From positions 1 through 64,000 of the forward strand of contig NW_017386058.1 in the NCBI RefSeq assembly GCF_000237925.1: 64,000 nucleotides of DNA, in the 5' to 3' direction. How positions within the stretch are numbered: the stretch's first letter is position 1; every line of letters begins with the position of its first letter. Positions 1 through 11,379 of this stretch are shown here, in pieces. The position numbers were made by a program, and so were the translations under genes. The notes under the pieces were generated by a model that did no database searches, was not told the origin of the DNA, and saw nothing but the letters and a program-made list of their open reading frames with translations. The stretch is from Schistosoma mansoni. Taxonomy: Eukaryota; Platyhelminthes; Trematoda; Strigeidida; Schistosomatidae.

Positions 1-525
1 TGCCCTGCTCGGCCGAGATTTGTGAGAGACTGCTCTCTCTCGAAATGCTCTCACATGACCAGGGAATATATAACCTCTCCGCGGAACTCCTATTCACTGA
101 CTTCTCTTGGCATTACTGTTGTTTACTAAATTGAGAGGAAGAAAAGCAAATGTCCGGCACTATAACCGGATTGGTGGACACGGAAGGACCACCTATGGGA
201 GTTGGAAAACCCTGATTCCTAACCAATGGTGCACATGGGCTCCCGTATCCTGATGGAACAAATGGCGGAACAACCTGTCATTGGTCACCGGCTACCATGG
301 GACTGCATCTCCTCACGATGCTCCACTGCCTTGTGCATTAGACATTCAGGTCAAAGGCTCCGGGTTTGGCCCCCTAAGAAAACCACCTGCTTCAGTCTGG
401 GCACCTGAGCAGTATCACAGCCCTCACACAAATCGAATGAGATTTGTGAGGCGTATATTTATCTGGTGCTTCCTTGTACCAATATTTATGTGTTTAAATA
501 AATAATAATAAATAAAAATAATATG
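1..525 (+). repeat. SINE-like retroposon, copy 1 (tail-sharing family)
   Basis: Non-coding repeat of about 510 bp that recurs in this window at 18813-19320, 37202-37710, 53811-54333 and 62471-62990, all on the minus strand. This copy is in plus orientation and its 5' edge is cut by the window start. It ends in an AT-rich tail built on TTTAAATAAATAATAATAAA, preceded by the block TGTACCAATATTTATGTG. The short open frames inside recur between copies only because the DNA is repeated. I see no tRNA-like box A/B head, so it is not a classical tRNA SINE. It could be a non-autonomous LINE derivative. Its last 65 bases match the end of the LINE that follows directly. Confidence 0.75.
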
Positions 526-1575
526 TTGCTCTGGAGAACGACTTCTCGATCTCGAGTATGCGGATGATATTGTCTTACTGTGCGATAATGCCCAAGGCAT
601 GCAATCAGCACTTAATCAGTTGGCAATCAGTGTCCGCAGGTACGGTATGTGCTTTGCACCCTCCAAGTGCAAGGCACTCTTACAAGACTGGCAGGATACT
701 CATCCTGTACTCACCCTAGATGGTGAGCAGATTGGAGTAGTTGAGAAGTTCGTGTATCTAGGTAGCTACATAAGTGCTGGTAGTGGCGTGAGTGATGAGA
801 TTGATGCACGTATAATGAAAGCCAGAGCGGCTTATGCCAATCTGGGCCATCTTTGGCGCCTTCGTGATGTTAGTCTGGCTGTAAAAGGTCGGATCTACAA
901 CGCGTCGGTGAGAGCAGTTTTGCTCTATGCTTGTGAAACCTGGCCTCGCCGAGTTGAGGATGTTAGACGTCTCTCTGTGTTCGATCATCGTTGTCTCCGA
1001 AGGATTGCTGACATCCAGTGGCAACACCATGTTAGTAATGCAGAGTTTCGGCATCGTGTGTTCGGGCGCCGAGACGATAATTCAATTGGTGTCACCATCT
1101 TGAAACACCGACTTCGGTGGCTTGGACATGTTTTACGAATGTCGTCCCAGAGACTTCCACGTCGTGCATTATTTGCCGACCCTGGGACTGGTTGGAAAAA
1201 GCGGAGAGGAGGTCAGTGTATGACATGGTGTCGTGGCATGAAAGAGAGCTGCAAAGGGCTAGCTTCTGTTGGTCCTTCACGACTCCCTGGCTGGGGTCCG
1301 AGAGATGGTGCAACACAGTGGCTAGAGACGTTATCAGATATGGCTCAGAATAGAAGCCAGTGGCGATCCTGCTGCAACCTTCTTTTACTTTCTTCATAAA
1401 GAATGGTTCTAACTTTCTTAACTGAAAGAGTTTTCTGGTTGTACATTTCAGTCCGCCTTATCTTTTCATCCCTTCTCTTCCTACTTTCATTATTTTGTGT
1501 GGCGCATATGTATCTGGTGCCCTTTTGTACCAATATATATGTGTTTAAATAAATAAATAATAATAAATAATCTTA
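526..1575 (+). mobile_element. 5'-truncated LINE (RTE-like), reverse transcriptase C-terminal part
   Basis: One frame stays open from about 530 to 1399. It starts just before the reverse transcriptase catalytic box ([12 protein letters not shown], about 555-590) and continues through the thumb region (KFVYLGSYIS, then RIYNASVRAVLLYACETW) to the C-terminal GHVLRM and [15 protein letters not shown] blocks usual in schistosome RTE-like LINEs. Endonuclease and fingers are absent, so this is the 5'-truncated product typical of target-primed reverse transcription. The roughly 175-base 3' UTR ends in an ATAAATAAATAATAATAAA tail. The frame is unbroken, which suggests a fairly recent insertion. The exact family name is not certain. 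Confidence 0.85.
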
Positions 1576-2261
1576 CCCTGTTTGGACTGGTCACTTGGAT
1601 ATGCTTACATCTCTGCACTGGTATTCCCTCTGGAATTACAACCTATTTATTTTCGCCTCAGACACCATCGCAATATCCGCTTAAATACTGAGTCCAGACA
1701 GCTACAGGCTCGTACAACGGAAGTCTACCATAATTCAATTGTAAGAGTTTAAATCTTCGCGTTGTTGAGGACTGCACTTGACCAACCTCTTTTGTCGTAT
1801 GTACATCAAACACTTTAAAATGCTTGCGGCTAATGTCGATACCAAGGCAACCCTCTGAGGATGCACTTATAACAAAAATGAACTGATTGATTGCATTACT
1901 TACACCAACCACTGAAAGATATAAACCATGGGATTCGTTCGGACAATTTCATTTTGCTATCCAGATTATGGTTTATCCAATTTTCTCATTACTGACTGAA
2001 TAAATCCTCTATATATGTATCGTAACACATTTAACAAGGACAGGTTTATGTATTTGGTTTTTAGTCAATAATTTATTATGTAGTGATGACGTGTGATATC
2101 TACTTGGCTTCTGAAATCTCAATAACTAAAAACCAAATGACTTTACTTCTAGGCAATCTCCCACTTACTACTATTTTGTAATTAATTATCATACTTAAGA
2201 TCTTATTTTCTGAACTGCAAAAATTATTTTCGTTTGTCATTGTTTTTATTTTGTATGTGTT
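1576..2261. other. No gene seen
   Basis: AT-rich sequence. The only open frame above 80 codons (minus strand, 1658-1912) has no recognisable domain and no splice context. I see nothing else that can be supported here. Confidence 0.5.
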
Positions 2262-2400
2262 AGTGATTAAGACGTCCGATTTTCAGCCACTAGGTGTCAG
2301 GTTCGAATCCCACTTCAATTTATTCATTTTAGACAATAGGGTAATATCATCATCCCTCACAGTTTGAGTATGGCTCATGTTTAATTGCGTGATGAATGAA
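2262..2400 (+). repeat. tRNA-derived SINE fragment (family C)
   Basis: A box A-like stretch (GTTAGTGATTAAGACG) is followed about 35 bases later by a box B-like stretch (AGGTTCGAATCCCAC), the layout of an internal RNA polymerase III promoter from a tRNA. The same head, with the same spacing, recurs around 28840 and 29670. It is not a tRNA gene: no acceptor stem closes around it. Confidence 0.5.
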
Positions 2401-2775
2401 CTTATTTATTGTGGTGTGTAGTAAAAGTATTCATTGTTAGGACAATATCAATATTTTTTGTCACTAAATATAACATCAACTGAAAAAACAGTTGTTAATA
2501 TGAGGATATCCATTTAATTGCTGTAAATAAATAGTTATTTATTTCAGTAAATTTCAATGTGTTATAATGCGAAATATAGCGTATTGCGATAGGACTACAC
2601 GAAATTCTACCGATTGACCAAATTCAGATATCCTAGTTCGACCCCAATACTGTTCCCCAACTCCAATAAATCAGAACACAGCCGTTAAATAAGAATTGCT
2701 TATGGGGTCAGCAGCAGGACAAAAATGGTTTACAGACAAGGCATATTTATACAGTTACGATGACTATTAACAGTA

Positions 2776-2935
2776 ACCAATGGAAAGGAAGGACACGTAA
2801 AGGTTATAATTAGGACGACTCAAAATTGACCAATAGGGAAACGACACATAAAAGTCATAGTTAGGACACTGTAAATAATGGCCAATAGGAAATAACATGC
2901 GAATTATGTGAAGAGTCTGAAAACATACCATTTTA
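2776..2935. repeat. Short tandem repeat, about 53-bp unit, nearly 3 copies
   Basis: The block ACCAATRGGAAA followed by ACAYRTAAARGTYATARTTAGGAC starts at about 2776, 2829 and 2881. The units are clearly diverged. Translated on the minus strand the repeat gives a repeated peptide, but there is no sign of a real gene. Confidence 0.65.
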
Positions 2936-4226
2936 CATTCGAGATAATTTTTGGGATATTCTTGTGAATATCCTAACACAATGATACTTCAATCTCATGA
3001 AGTCAACTCATAATGAAAAGTATCATCACGTTGAGACAATTTGTACAAATCATCCGAGTAAACAGTAAAAACTGGTAGTTTATTTTAATTCTCTTTTGAA
3101 TCAGTGACTTACTAATTAAGATATTCTCTTATCAACCATTAAATTAAATGCTTCAACTTCACACTCTACACATACTTCAGTTTTGGGCAATCAATTAGTA
3201 TCACACTATTCCTCTTACTTAGAGTGAGGCTTCCAAAACCAAGTACATAAATTTGTACTTAATAATGGGTTAATAATAATAATAATAGTTCGTTGAAAAA
3301 AATACCTAACACATCACTAATTTTGTTTTCAATAACAAATACTACTAGCCAAAAAGTGTACACGTATTGTGTATGATATATTTTTCATTCAACTATATAG
3401 TAGAAAAATATGAATACATTACAACCTACTTTTTTCTAACTTCTTCACTGATGGAATAGCATTCTTTTAAAATATATAACTCTAGTTAACGGTACTCTTA
3501 TTTCTTCAATTGACAGATAATTCCCATTTAAACATTAAAAATTTGAAAACAGGAAGTTCAGCGAAGGGATCTCTTTTCAACGAATTTATTATCAAGCTAT
3601 ACAATCCTATATTGTAACAAAAAAAAACACATTTTAATCATCTTATTATATTCACTAAATCTATTTTTATTACTCGTATTACATAATCTAGTATTATAAA
3701 CTTTCTATCACGTCATCTTGGTAATTCGTGTTCACATTTCCTCACGGAATTAGCACTTTAGCAAAAAAAATTTCATAATATATATCCGATTGTAAATTCG
3801 TTGAAAAAAGACCCCTTTGCTGAACCTCGTGTTTCTAACTTTTTTTTCTACTCGAAGTGCGTACACGTAGTATTGTTATTATTATCTGTTGTACATACTT
3901 GACATAGTTGGATTGTATATGTAAGCTTTGATGTTGAAATTCCATTATTGCCTGTTTTACCTTATTATTATTAGATGTAGATAACTGTTTAATTAATACC
4001 ATAACTTGACACTTTTTTTCGCTCTCTCTCTCTCTCAATTATAATTCAGTGACGATATCAATCATCGTTTTTATTTCGGTCTTTTATTTGTTTTACATAA
4101 AACTAGGATATCCGCTATTCACTCATTCACACATATACAAAGTTAAGGCATAATACTTTGATGTTTTCACAAGTATAATAATAATTATTATTATTATCAC
4201 ACTAAATTAATTGATTAATTGTTTAG
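2936..4226. other. No gene seen; SINE tail fragment near 3215-3300
   Basis: AT-rich DNA, probably intron or flank of the gene whose exon starts at 4227. Around 3230-3300 the block AGTACATAAATTTGTACTTA followed by (AAT)n matches the 3' end of the family C SINE near 28980-29010. A CT dinucleotide run lies near 4022-4036. No further exon could be supported. Confidence 0.4.
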
Positions 4227-6217
4227 ATAAATCTCTCAAACCTATTTTATTTTTCAAGGCTTGGTCTATGGTCGCCACTAGTTGGTTTATTGACGTTTTA
4301 ATTGTAAAAGTAAAAAGTCTCAATCATAATGATAATGGTGATGATAAGATAATGAAGACTATAACAACCAAAGAGATGAAAGATCGATCTGCAGAAGTAT
4401 TTCAAGGCTTTAATGATGCTTTGTATTTATTGCATCAATTAGTTGATTATTTCAATATGCCTGAATCGAATTGGATTAGAGTAAAGGTTAGTCAAAGTTA
4501 AAAAATTAATTTGCTTTCACATATTTACGATGTTAATTAAACTCAATTTTTAGATCATTATTCGTAAAAGTTCCAATTGTTGTGTTACTGATATTCAAAA
4601 CTTATTTTTAGTTGGTGTTCTAGGGCTAAATGTCCTTTCCTACGTTGGTCTTCTCATTGTAGCCATTTTATTGATATATCTAGCTGATCAGTCTCAAATA
4701 AAACAAATCATGTGTCTTGTACTTCACTGTCAGACACAAACTATCTATTCAACCTCGGGCTTCTGGAACCATACGAAGCGTAGCAGCATGATAGGTAATA
4801 ATCTAGTCAGAAATGTGATACACGACTCCTCACTTTGTAGATATTTCTGAGAAACTTCTATTCAACGTTGATTAGATAAAGTGTTCACAATGTCTTCAGG
4901 CCCCCTTCTGACGATCGCTCCATAAGCTGAATTGCAGGCTACAAATTCTTACTAGTTAATCATATGTTAAACTATTACTCTATTTGGTTTTTTTCGGCAG
5001 GAAACACTGTTGGGTCAGATATTGTGTATCTAGTTCCTCTCATCCACATGTTTTTTTTTTCGAAACAACTCTGAGTAATTTATTGGGACTGATTGATCGA
5101 CTTGTCAGTTTCTGTTATCAGCCAGTACAATACCAGATCACATGTCCCATGAGAAACCATTTTGACTACTTACAAAGACAATGAAAAGTGGTTGCGTAGT
5201 ATAGAGAATTTATTGGAGCTAAACAATGTAAACCATTGTTGAAAGGTTAAGCACTCTTCTCTAGGCTTGGTTGTTTTCTTTTAATCCTCGTTAAGATAGT
5301 GGTTATACACTGCCCTGGAGTCCCTTACTGGGACGAAACAGCTGTCGGATTCTTCATAGTTTTCTAACTAAAACTTGTGACTTAAAATATATGTAATTAA
5401 TTAATAGCACGTGAAAATTGGATATAAGACGATGGATACGTCACAAATCATTTATCACGACAGTCACAAGTATGGTTTGGCCTGTCCTCTGAAAAAAAAT
5501 GGGTGCGTATAATGCGAAATGTTGTGATCTGCCACTTATTCAGCAAATTATCCACTCTTCCTAAGTACCTGATTGATCCACTGTGTGAGGAAAAAAACAC
5601 TAGTGATTTTTAGGAGGTGCATTGGTAAAACAAAAATAATCCGTACAGTAACCGTATATATATATATATATTTTTGTGATCCTTTTGATCTAGAAGCAAA
5701 GTATGATCTTTCTAGGCTTTAGTGACATACTACGAGGATGAAGAAATCATTTCAACGTATAAAAAGATGTAATTTCGCTGAACTAATGGAATCAACAATC
5801 TTTTATTGAGGCTAATCCGAGTCATACATGATAACATTGGTTCTTTGTAAAATTCAGATTATGCTTATTATCCCCGCATTTATCCTCTTTCTTTCAATAT
5901 TTGCTTCTTTTTAGTTACGAAATGCGGAAGCTGTTCATCGTTTGCTAACTGGAGCATGTCCGACTCGTGCACGATTCGCTCTCTTACAAAATTATAGTCT
6001 CTCTTGTTTAGATTCCTCTTCTGTTACAGGGAATATTAAAGATAATCCAAGCAAACTGGAAAATAGTGATATTTCCATTTCTAATGTATCTAACCATATT
6101 AGTAGTAATGGTCAGAATCCACTGGACTGTCATGATCATTTAAATGGAAATGTATCTGCAATAATTAATCGGTCGTCACAGAGAAATGGTATATTAGTAC
6201 AATCACCGGGATGTTAA
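4227..6217 (+). CDS. Unrecognised host gene, last two exons
   Basis: Two exons with good splice signals join in one frame. Exon 4227-4486 follows an acceptor ending TTTAG and stops at a GTTAGT donor; it enters in phase 1 and leaves in phase 0. Exon 5915-6217 follows a pyrimidine-rich acceptor (TTGCTTCTTTTTAG), enters in phase 0 and ends at TAA 6215-6217. The coded piece is about 186 residues. The first exon reads as mixed helical sequence, with the segment FQGFNDALYLLHQLVDYFNM near its end. The second begins LRNAEAVHRLLTGACPTRAR and becomes Ser/Asn-rich and probably disordered. I recognise no domain. Upstream exons were not found in the window, so the start is missing. The intron 4487-5914 holds a degenerate hammerhead SINE. 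A real gene is likely because both phases agree and the codon content differs from the flanks. Confidence 0.6.
5200..5390 (+). repeat. Degenerate hammerhead SINE (family A)
   Basis: Lies in the intron of the gene at 4227-6217. Bases 5320-5348 keep a hammerhead stem II (GTCCC/GGGAC), the GAAA core strand and a self-complementary stem III (ACAGCTGT) followed by C. The other core strand, normally CUGANGA, is eroded near 5311-5319, so this copy should not cleave. Confidence 0.55.
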
Positions 6218-6547
6218 ACGTATCTTTGTTCTTCGTCATTTCGAAAAGTTTTGCTATTATTATAAACAATCTTCTCATTAAGCAACGAATAGATAATCAA
6301 CTTCTTTTTCACAATAGCAAACAGTTTTCCAAATCTACTCTTTGTATGACAAACAATTTTCTTCATTAAAGTCTTAGATTTCAGTCATTAAAATTTTTGG
6401 TTTCTTTCGTGTCGTATCAGTAACTGGTTAACTTGACTCGTTGCTAACGAGTAGAAACCTGAGTATTACATAACTAACTGTTGTTTTCAAACAAACTTCT
6501 GCGTTTCTTCCACTGTTACATATATATATATATTCTACTCAACAGTT

Positions 6548-6553
6548 AATAAA
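6548..6553 (+). promoter_or_regulatory. Candidate polyadenylation signal (AATAAA)
   Basis: First AATAAA hexamer I found after the TAA at 6217, about 330 bases downstream, in AT-rich DNA. Such hexamers are common by chance in this base composition, so the assignment is only positional. Confidence 0.35.
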
Positions 6554-8589
6554 TCATAATTGATTAATACAGTTAGTCTTATGTAGTATGATTTATAAAT
6601 AAATGTTTGACGTCCTACTTATAACTAGGTCTTCATTATTCTCATAACCTTGGTAATTTGTTAGTTTCATAAGGGGGAAGGGTAGAAAACTAACAAAAAA
6701 GAGAGAAGGTATAGTAGGGAGTAGAAATCTATTAGTCAAGATTATGAAAATTTACTATCTTTTTAATGGGAGAATTTTAATCATTTCACCTAAGATCAAA
6801 CCTCTGATTATGATTATCTCGTGCTCTAATCAGTCAAAATGATCAAGTTTATGATTAAGATCACTAATAATTTTATGGAATAGTCTTGTTTCATCATGAT
6901 TATCTGGAACATCTCCAACTTATTTCTGTATAAGCCAGTTGGCTTGTGACATTAGGTAGCACTTTGGTACTTGTAACACACTAAAATTTATTTGGCTCGC
7001 TATCCACTGATTGGTCTTACTTTAATTATGCCAACTCAGTGTTGCTGTCAAAGTCGGTTAGTTTCTGGTCGACGGGTATAAATGTATGTTAGTCATGAAT
7101 TGGTTTGTGGAACTTGTGGCGTAATCTTCAGATTTCTCGATTCCCATAACTTCGAAATAAATAAATCAGAATTCATTAAACGACTGAGTATATATCCTTA
7201 TAAGTGGTGAAATAGCTAAAGTTACAGCCAGCAAATATGCACATTCACAATCAATTATACTCCTTTATGTTTGTCAATTTATTGAAAGGACTTGGCGCCA
7301 TTTTCGGTTCAGGTTACCGTACTTTGTGATAATACAGAAAATGGTCATCAGGAAAAGCCAAAAAATAAACTTATTCTAACTTCTGTGAAACTGTTACATT
7401 TTAGTAAGTCCACATATGTACATTCAAGTTTTGATACATGCAAAATGTAATTTCAGGATAAGGGTAGTTTATGAGCATTGCCTTCCCAGGTAATCCAGAT
7501 TTTACTACGTACATAACTTGAACCACTCTCTTGTGTGGAGATCCACGTGACACCCTGGGTGTAGCTTCATGCCTAACCCTGGTTCCGCTAACTGGCGAGT
7601 TCAAATTCTAACTTAGGAATCATTGCAAATTATGAGACGACTGATTCACTCGCTGTGTAAGAAAGTAATAAGTAAAAGATCTGGTTCTATACTGCGAACT
7701 CCCCCGGCACCCCTAACAGTAATTGTAGTCGGTGGTTCTAGTCATCTTTTATGCATCACAGATGTAGTGGTGCGAGTATGTTATCTTGTCACTGAAATTA
7801 TTCCTGCAAGTTCTAACATTCGTCAACGAGATCCTGATCTCAATCTGCAGAGGGACTACAGAAAACTGATTATCACATACGGTAAAATCTAGACTTACAG
7901 TAACTTGAGTTTAAGCAGACTCGTCCACTATGTGTTTGTTGTTGCTGCTAAAACTGACTAAAAAGGAATAAACTGTCTATCTGATAACCCATAATCATCT
8001 CCGTTTCATATGATGCCTAAAAAGGATAGCATTGATTAGCACCCGATGGACGATTGTCAGGGACTCAGCACAAAAACCACTCCTGCTTGCAATCTGATAC
8101 TTCACATTCACTGTTTCCCTGAAAAGTATGACTGGCTTGTAAAAAATGAGTTTGTTTAAAGCTTATACTCGAATGCTCATGGCTTAGGATGATATCCCCA
8201 AAACGACTCTCATTACGTCTTTCGGACTCTACGAATTTTAGCTTATGTGTTTTCGGTCCGTAAAATGTGGTAGAGATTTATTGGTGACATTGTCATAGGT
8301 CTTGACTCTGCACGCTTATGCTGATGACTGTGTGATCTCGAATTTTACAGAGAATCCCATATTCAGCACCAGGAGCATGTTTTCAAAAGAACTCAGAAAA
8401 ATGAGGGCCGTAAACACTCAATTGTCAAATCAGGACTGATTCCCTCAACTTTCTCGAGGACATTATTGACACTCAATGTGTTTGCCTCCTGAATAATAAA
8501 GTGGTGGCTATTCTGGATTACCTAGAATCAATCACAATTATGCACATTCAATGAGCTGATAAGTATTTCAGACAGTTCATACCGAATCG
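6554..8589. other. No supported gene; possible old repeat near 7400-8580
   Basis: Open frames at 7401-7604 (minus) and 7623-7892 (plus) have no recognisable domain. The GC-richer patches between 7490 and 8580 look like eroded LINE or other repeat sequence leading into the RT scrap at 8590, but I cannot align them to a named element by eye. Confidence 0.4.
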
Positions 8590-8880
8590 AGTTTTTGTCA
8601 TGCGATAGAAGATTGTCGCTCGTACTGGAATTTTCAGGAATTGATCTCCCAGGAGGTCCACTTATTGACTTGGAAAACACAGACGACATAGTCCTGTTTG
8701 GTGTAGACGCTGATAAGATGCAGAGTCTTTTCGTAGCACTGAGTAACAATGCAAGGATGTTTGAGATACGTTTCTCCCCCCCCCTCTAAATGCAAATCGT
8801 TGCTTCAGGACTGACCTACGTTAACACCTGAACTAAGGATAAGTAATGAAGTAGTCGTACGCGTTGAAACTTCACTTATC
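8590..8880 (+). mobile_element. LINE reverse transcriptase scrap (RTE-like)
   Basis: The frame at 8595-8789 reads through LEFSGIDLPGGPLIDLEN, a damaged catalytic box ([18 protein letters not shown], normally YADD) and VALSNNARMF. The minus-strand LINE at 41040-44510 has the same catalytic segment with [17 protein letters not shown], so both belong to one family. The Tyr-Ala of the YADD box has become Asn-Thr. The following frame, matching SKCKSLLQDW, is out of step with the first. This is a short dead fragment. Confidence 0.7.
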
Positions 8881-9299
8881 TAAGAAGTCTAATCAGCCTC
8901 ATATATGATTAGTGGCAATCGCAAATGGCTTACACCATGCAAGTAAGCAGCATGCTCTCTGCGTTTACGTTTATTACCACTAATTATCACGTTTCTCCTG
9001 TAACACAAAGTTAGTGAAAGCCAATGAGAGCGTTCGTAGATGCAGGGCAACAGTGAACTTGTCAAGCGTCCTTAATCGCCCTAGATTGACGTATAACCAA
9101 AGGTGGAATAAAATACGGACGATTTTCATGGAAAAAATATTGAAATGCGTCTAGGAAACTGTGATGTTTAAATAAATCAATGACTCCTTGGTATGGATGA
9201 CTGTTGTAAATTTTGAATTCCAAATACAATACATTCGTCCGGGCTCATCTGATACTTCTTGATTAAATTGCGTTATTCCTGGGATTACTAGTTTATACT

Positions 9300-10690
9300 A
9301 CAATTCAAATACTTCTGATTATCATATTGGCGTCGCGATTGAGCCTGTAATGGAACGGTTGGATATAAATTTAGGTTTTAATGCTTTTGAGGAGTACATG
9401 GAGAGGTTCAAAATCTGGGCTATGACCAAGGAAGACGATGAAGATTTTAATATTGTGGCCCATTTCCTTACATTCATTGGAAAAGAAGCATACAGCCTTA
9501 TAAAGACTTTGGCACTTCCAGACAAACCGATTTCACTCCCCTATGAAACTCAAGCAACTACTGTTGGATCATGTAAAGTATACAAATTCTGAATGCGGTA
9601 AGAGAGAAAAATCCGATAAAATGACTCGACAGAACTTCAGGAATTCCACTACTTTATTAAGTCGTCACAGTTCGATGCGTAATAAACGTTATTCAGACAA
9701 TACTTCATTGAGCTTTGAAACAGTCCATTGAGATGAGCACGAGATTAGTAAATACTTGTTCTGTGGCAAGTTTTACCCATGTAATTCATGTATATTTCGT
9801 AATTCTAAATGCTTTAAATGTGGTATAACTGGACATATTCAGTCAGTTTGTAATACCATGGTTCATTTCGCTGAAACTAATGCTAAGATGGATGCATCTA
9901 ATGATCAGTTATCTTTATCTAGAAGTAGTATAACGTCACATAACAGTTCAGAGTTGAATGAAACCCAGAATCATTGTGCGACAAAAATTTTTAGTCAACA
10001 AATTTATCAAATTTCTCATGTCATTGTACCAGATATGGTTTGTCGTAATAATTCACATACTTCTGATGGAATTTCTTACAACTCTGAGAATAGAATGCTG
10101 AATGAGTCAAATCATGATCAAAAACCAAATCCAGTTTTGGTAGATGCTGAATTCCCTGATGATCCATTATTCTCTAATGAAACTCTTAATCAATTTGAGG
10201 AAAATATTTCAGAAGAATCGAATTCTGATATCATATCAAGTGTCAGTGGTCCTCACAATCAATTTATCTCTAATGATATCCCTAATGAATGTGAAAAATA
10301 TGTTCGGAATGAGTCGAATTGTAGTCATATTTCTGATGTTATTGTATCAGATATTGGATACTCTCACGAACAATGTATGTTGAATAGAATCCCTAGTCAG
10401 GGGTATGATGAATCAGAGGGGACAGCGAAATTTACCGGTATAATCAGAGAACCAGTTTGCCCAGAAGTGAAGTTTGAACAGACAGAGAATCCAAATCAAG
10501 TCCAAGATTATCCTAATGAATATGAGGCAGATGAATATTTTCTATTCGATTGTTTCGCAGGTAAATCAAGCCTAATTGAATCACATGTGTTAATTACATA
10601 TATCTATGCATATCTATCTGTGTATTCTAATATGAATAACAAAAAGAATATGCATCATAATTTTTATCAAGTCAAAGTCACATGATGGAA
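9300..10690 (+). mobile_element. Fossil gag region of an LTR retrotransposon (CCHC type)
   Basis: A capsid-like segment near 9350-9590 (LGFNAFEEYMERFKIWAMTK) is followed by a zinc knuckle of C-x2-C-x4-H-x4-C form (CFKCGITGHIQSVC, about 9810-9851) and a long Asn/Ser/Asp-rich tail up to 10685. This layout is that of a schistosome Gypsy-like gag. The element is broken, with at least a few breaks, and no protease or polymerase part of the same copy was found next to it. It is a different family from the whole-looking Gypsy that starts 125 bases downstream, whose gag uses another finger type. Confidence 0.65.
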
Positions 10691-10814
10691 TACCTCAAAT
10701 TATATATCAGTGTTTATCCCCAAATACTCACATACAGTAGTCGATGCGTGAGATTTGAGAAGATAATGCAAATTGGGAACGTCATATTTGCTAAAATATT
10801 GCGACGTAAGGACC

Positions 10815-11171
10815 TGTAGTGACCGGCCAGTCTCGATAAGAACACGATTGGAATAATAGAAACAATTATTATTATTGTAACCAATTGTACCAGAGATTGT
10901 TTTACTGTATTTGTTTAACTGTATCCGTTTCACTTCTTGTTCCATATACCGCCTGGTTTGGTTCGAGCTTGCTCACGCACTGCTTGTTCGCTTGTACTCT
11001 TTGGCACGTCTCGGTATTATTTCGATACCACGAGATCGCCAATAAATATACTTGATCTGGACTAGTAAAGCCTTCTGATTTACGGGCTATCAAGGGAACC
11101 AAGTCATATTTGTACGCGTAATCGAATAGTAGTGGTGATCATAGTCCGTCCACGACTCGACATCCACTACA
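10815..11171 (+). repeat. 5' LTR of the Gypsy element
   Basis: 357 bp, TG...CA ends. It contains CCAATAAATATA near 11039, which could serve as a polyadenylation or TATA-like signal. It matches the 3' copy at all but about 12 sites. Confidence 0.9.
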
Positions 11172-11173
11172 AC

Positions 11174-11191
11174 TGGTGAGCCGTATTTGGG
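11174..11191 (+). other. Primer-binding site of the Gypsy element
   Basis: Two bases after the 5' LTR comes TGGTGAGCCGTATTTGGG. The TGG start pairs with the CCA end of a tRNA; in the CsRn1 clade the primer is reported as tRNA-Trp. The match to a particular tRNA was not tested. Imperfect repeats of this block (ACAACTGGTGAGCCGT) follow at about 11200-11216. Confidence 0.6.
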
Positions 11192-11379
11192 ACACGCACT
11201 ACAACTGGTGAGCCGTTGTTGGAACACGCAATACAGCTGGTAACCCAATCCATCGAGCACAAGTCAAACTTGGCCAATTCTCCAAACCAGATCAATCCGG
11301 TGAGTCTATTTATCTATCCACATCTGTTGCATATATTCGTATTGATATTTTTCAATATATAATATTTTGGCAACTTAAT

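Noticed and set aside
1092-1397. Minus-strand frame opposite the LINE reverse transcriptase
   Set aside because: Shadow of the plus-strand coding frame; no domain of its own.
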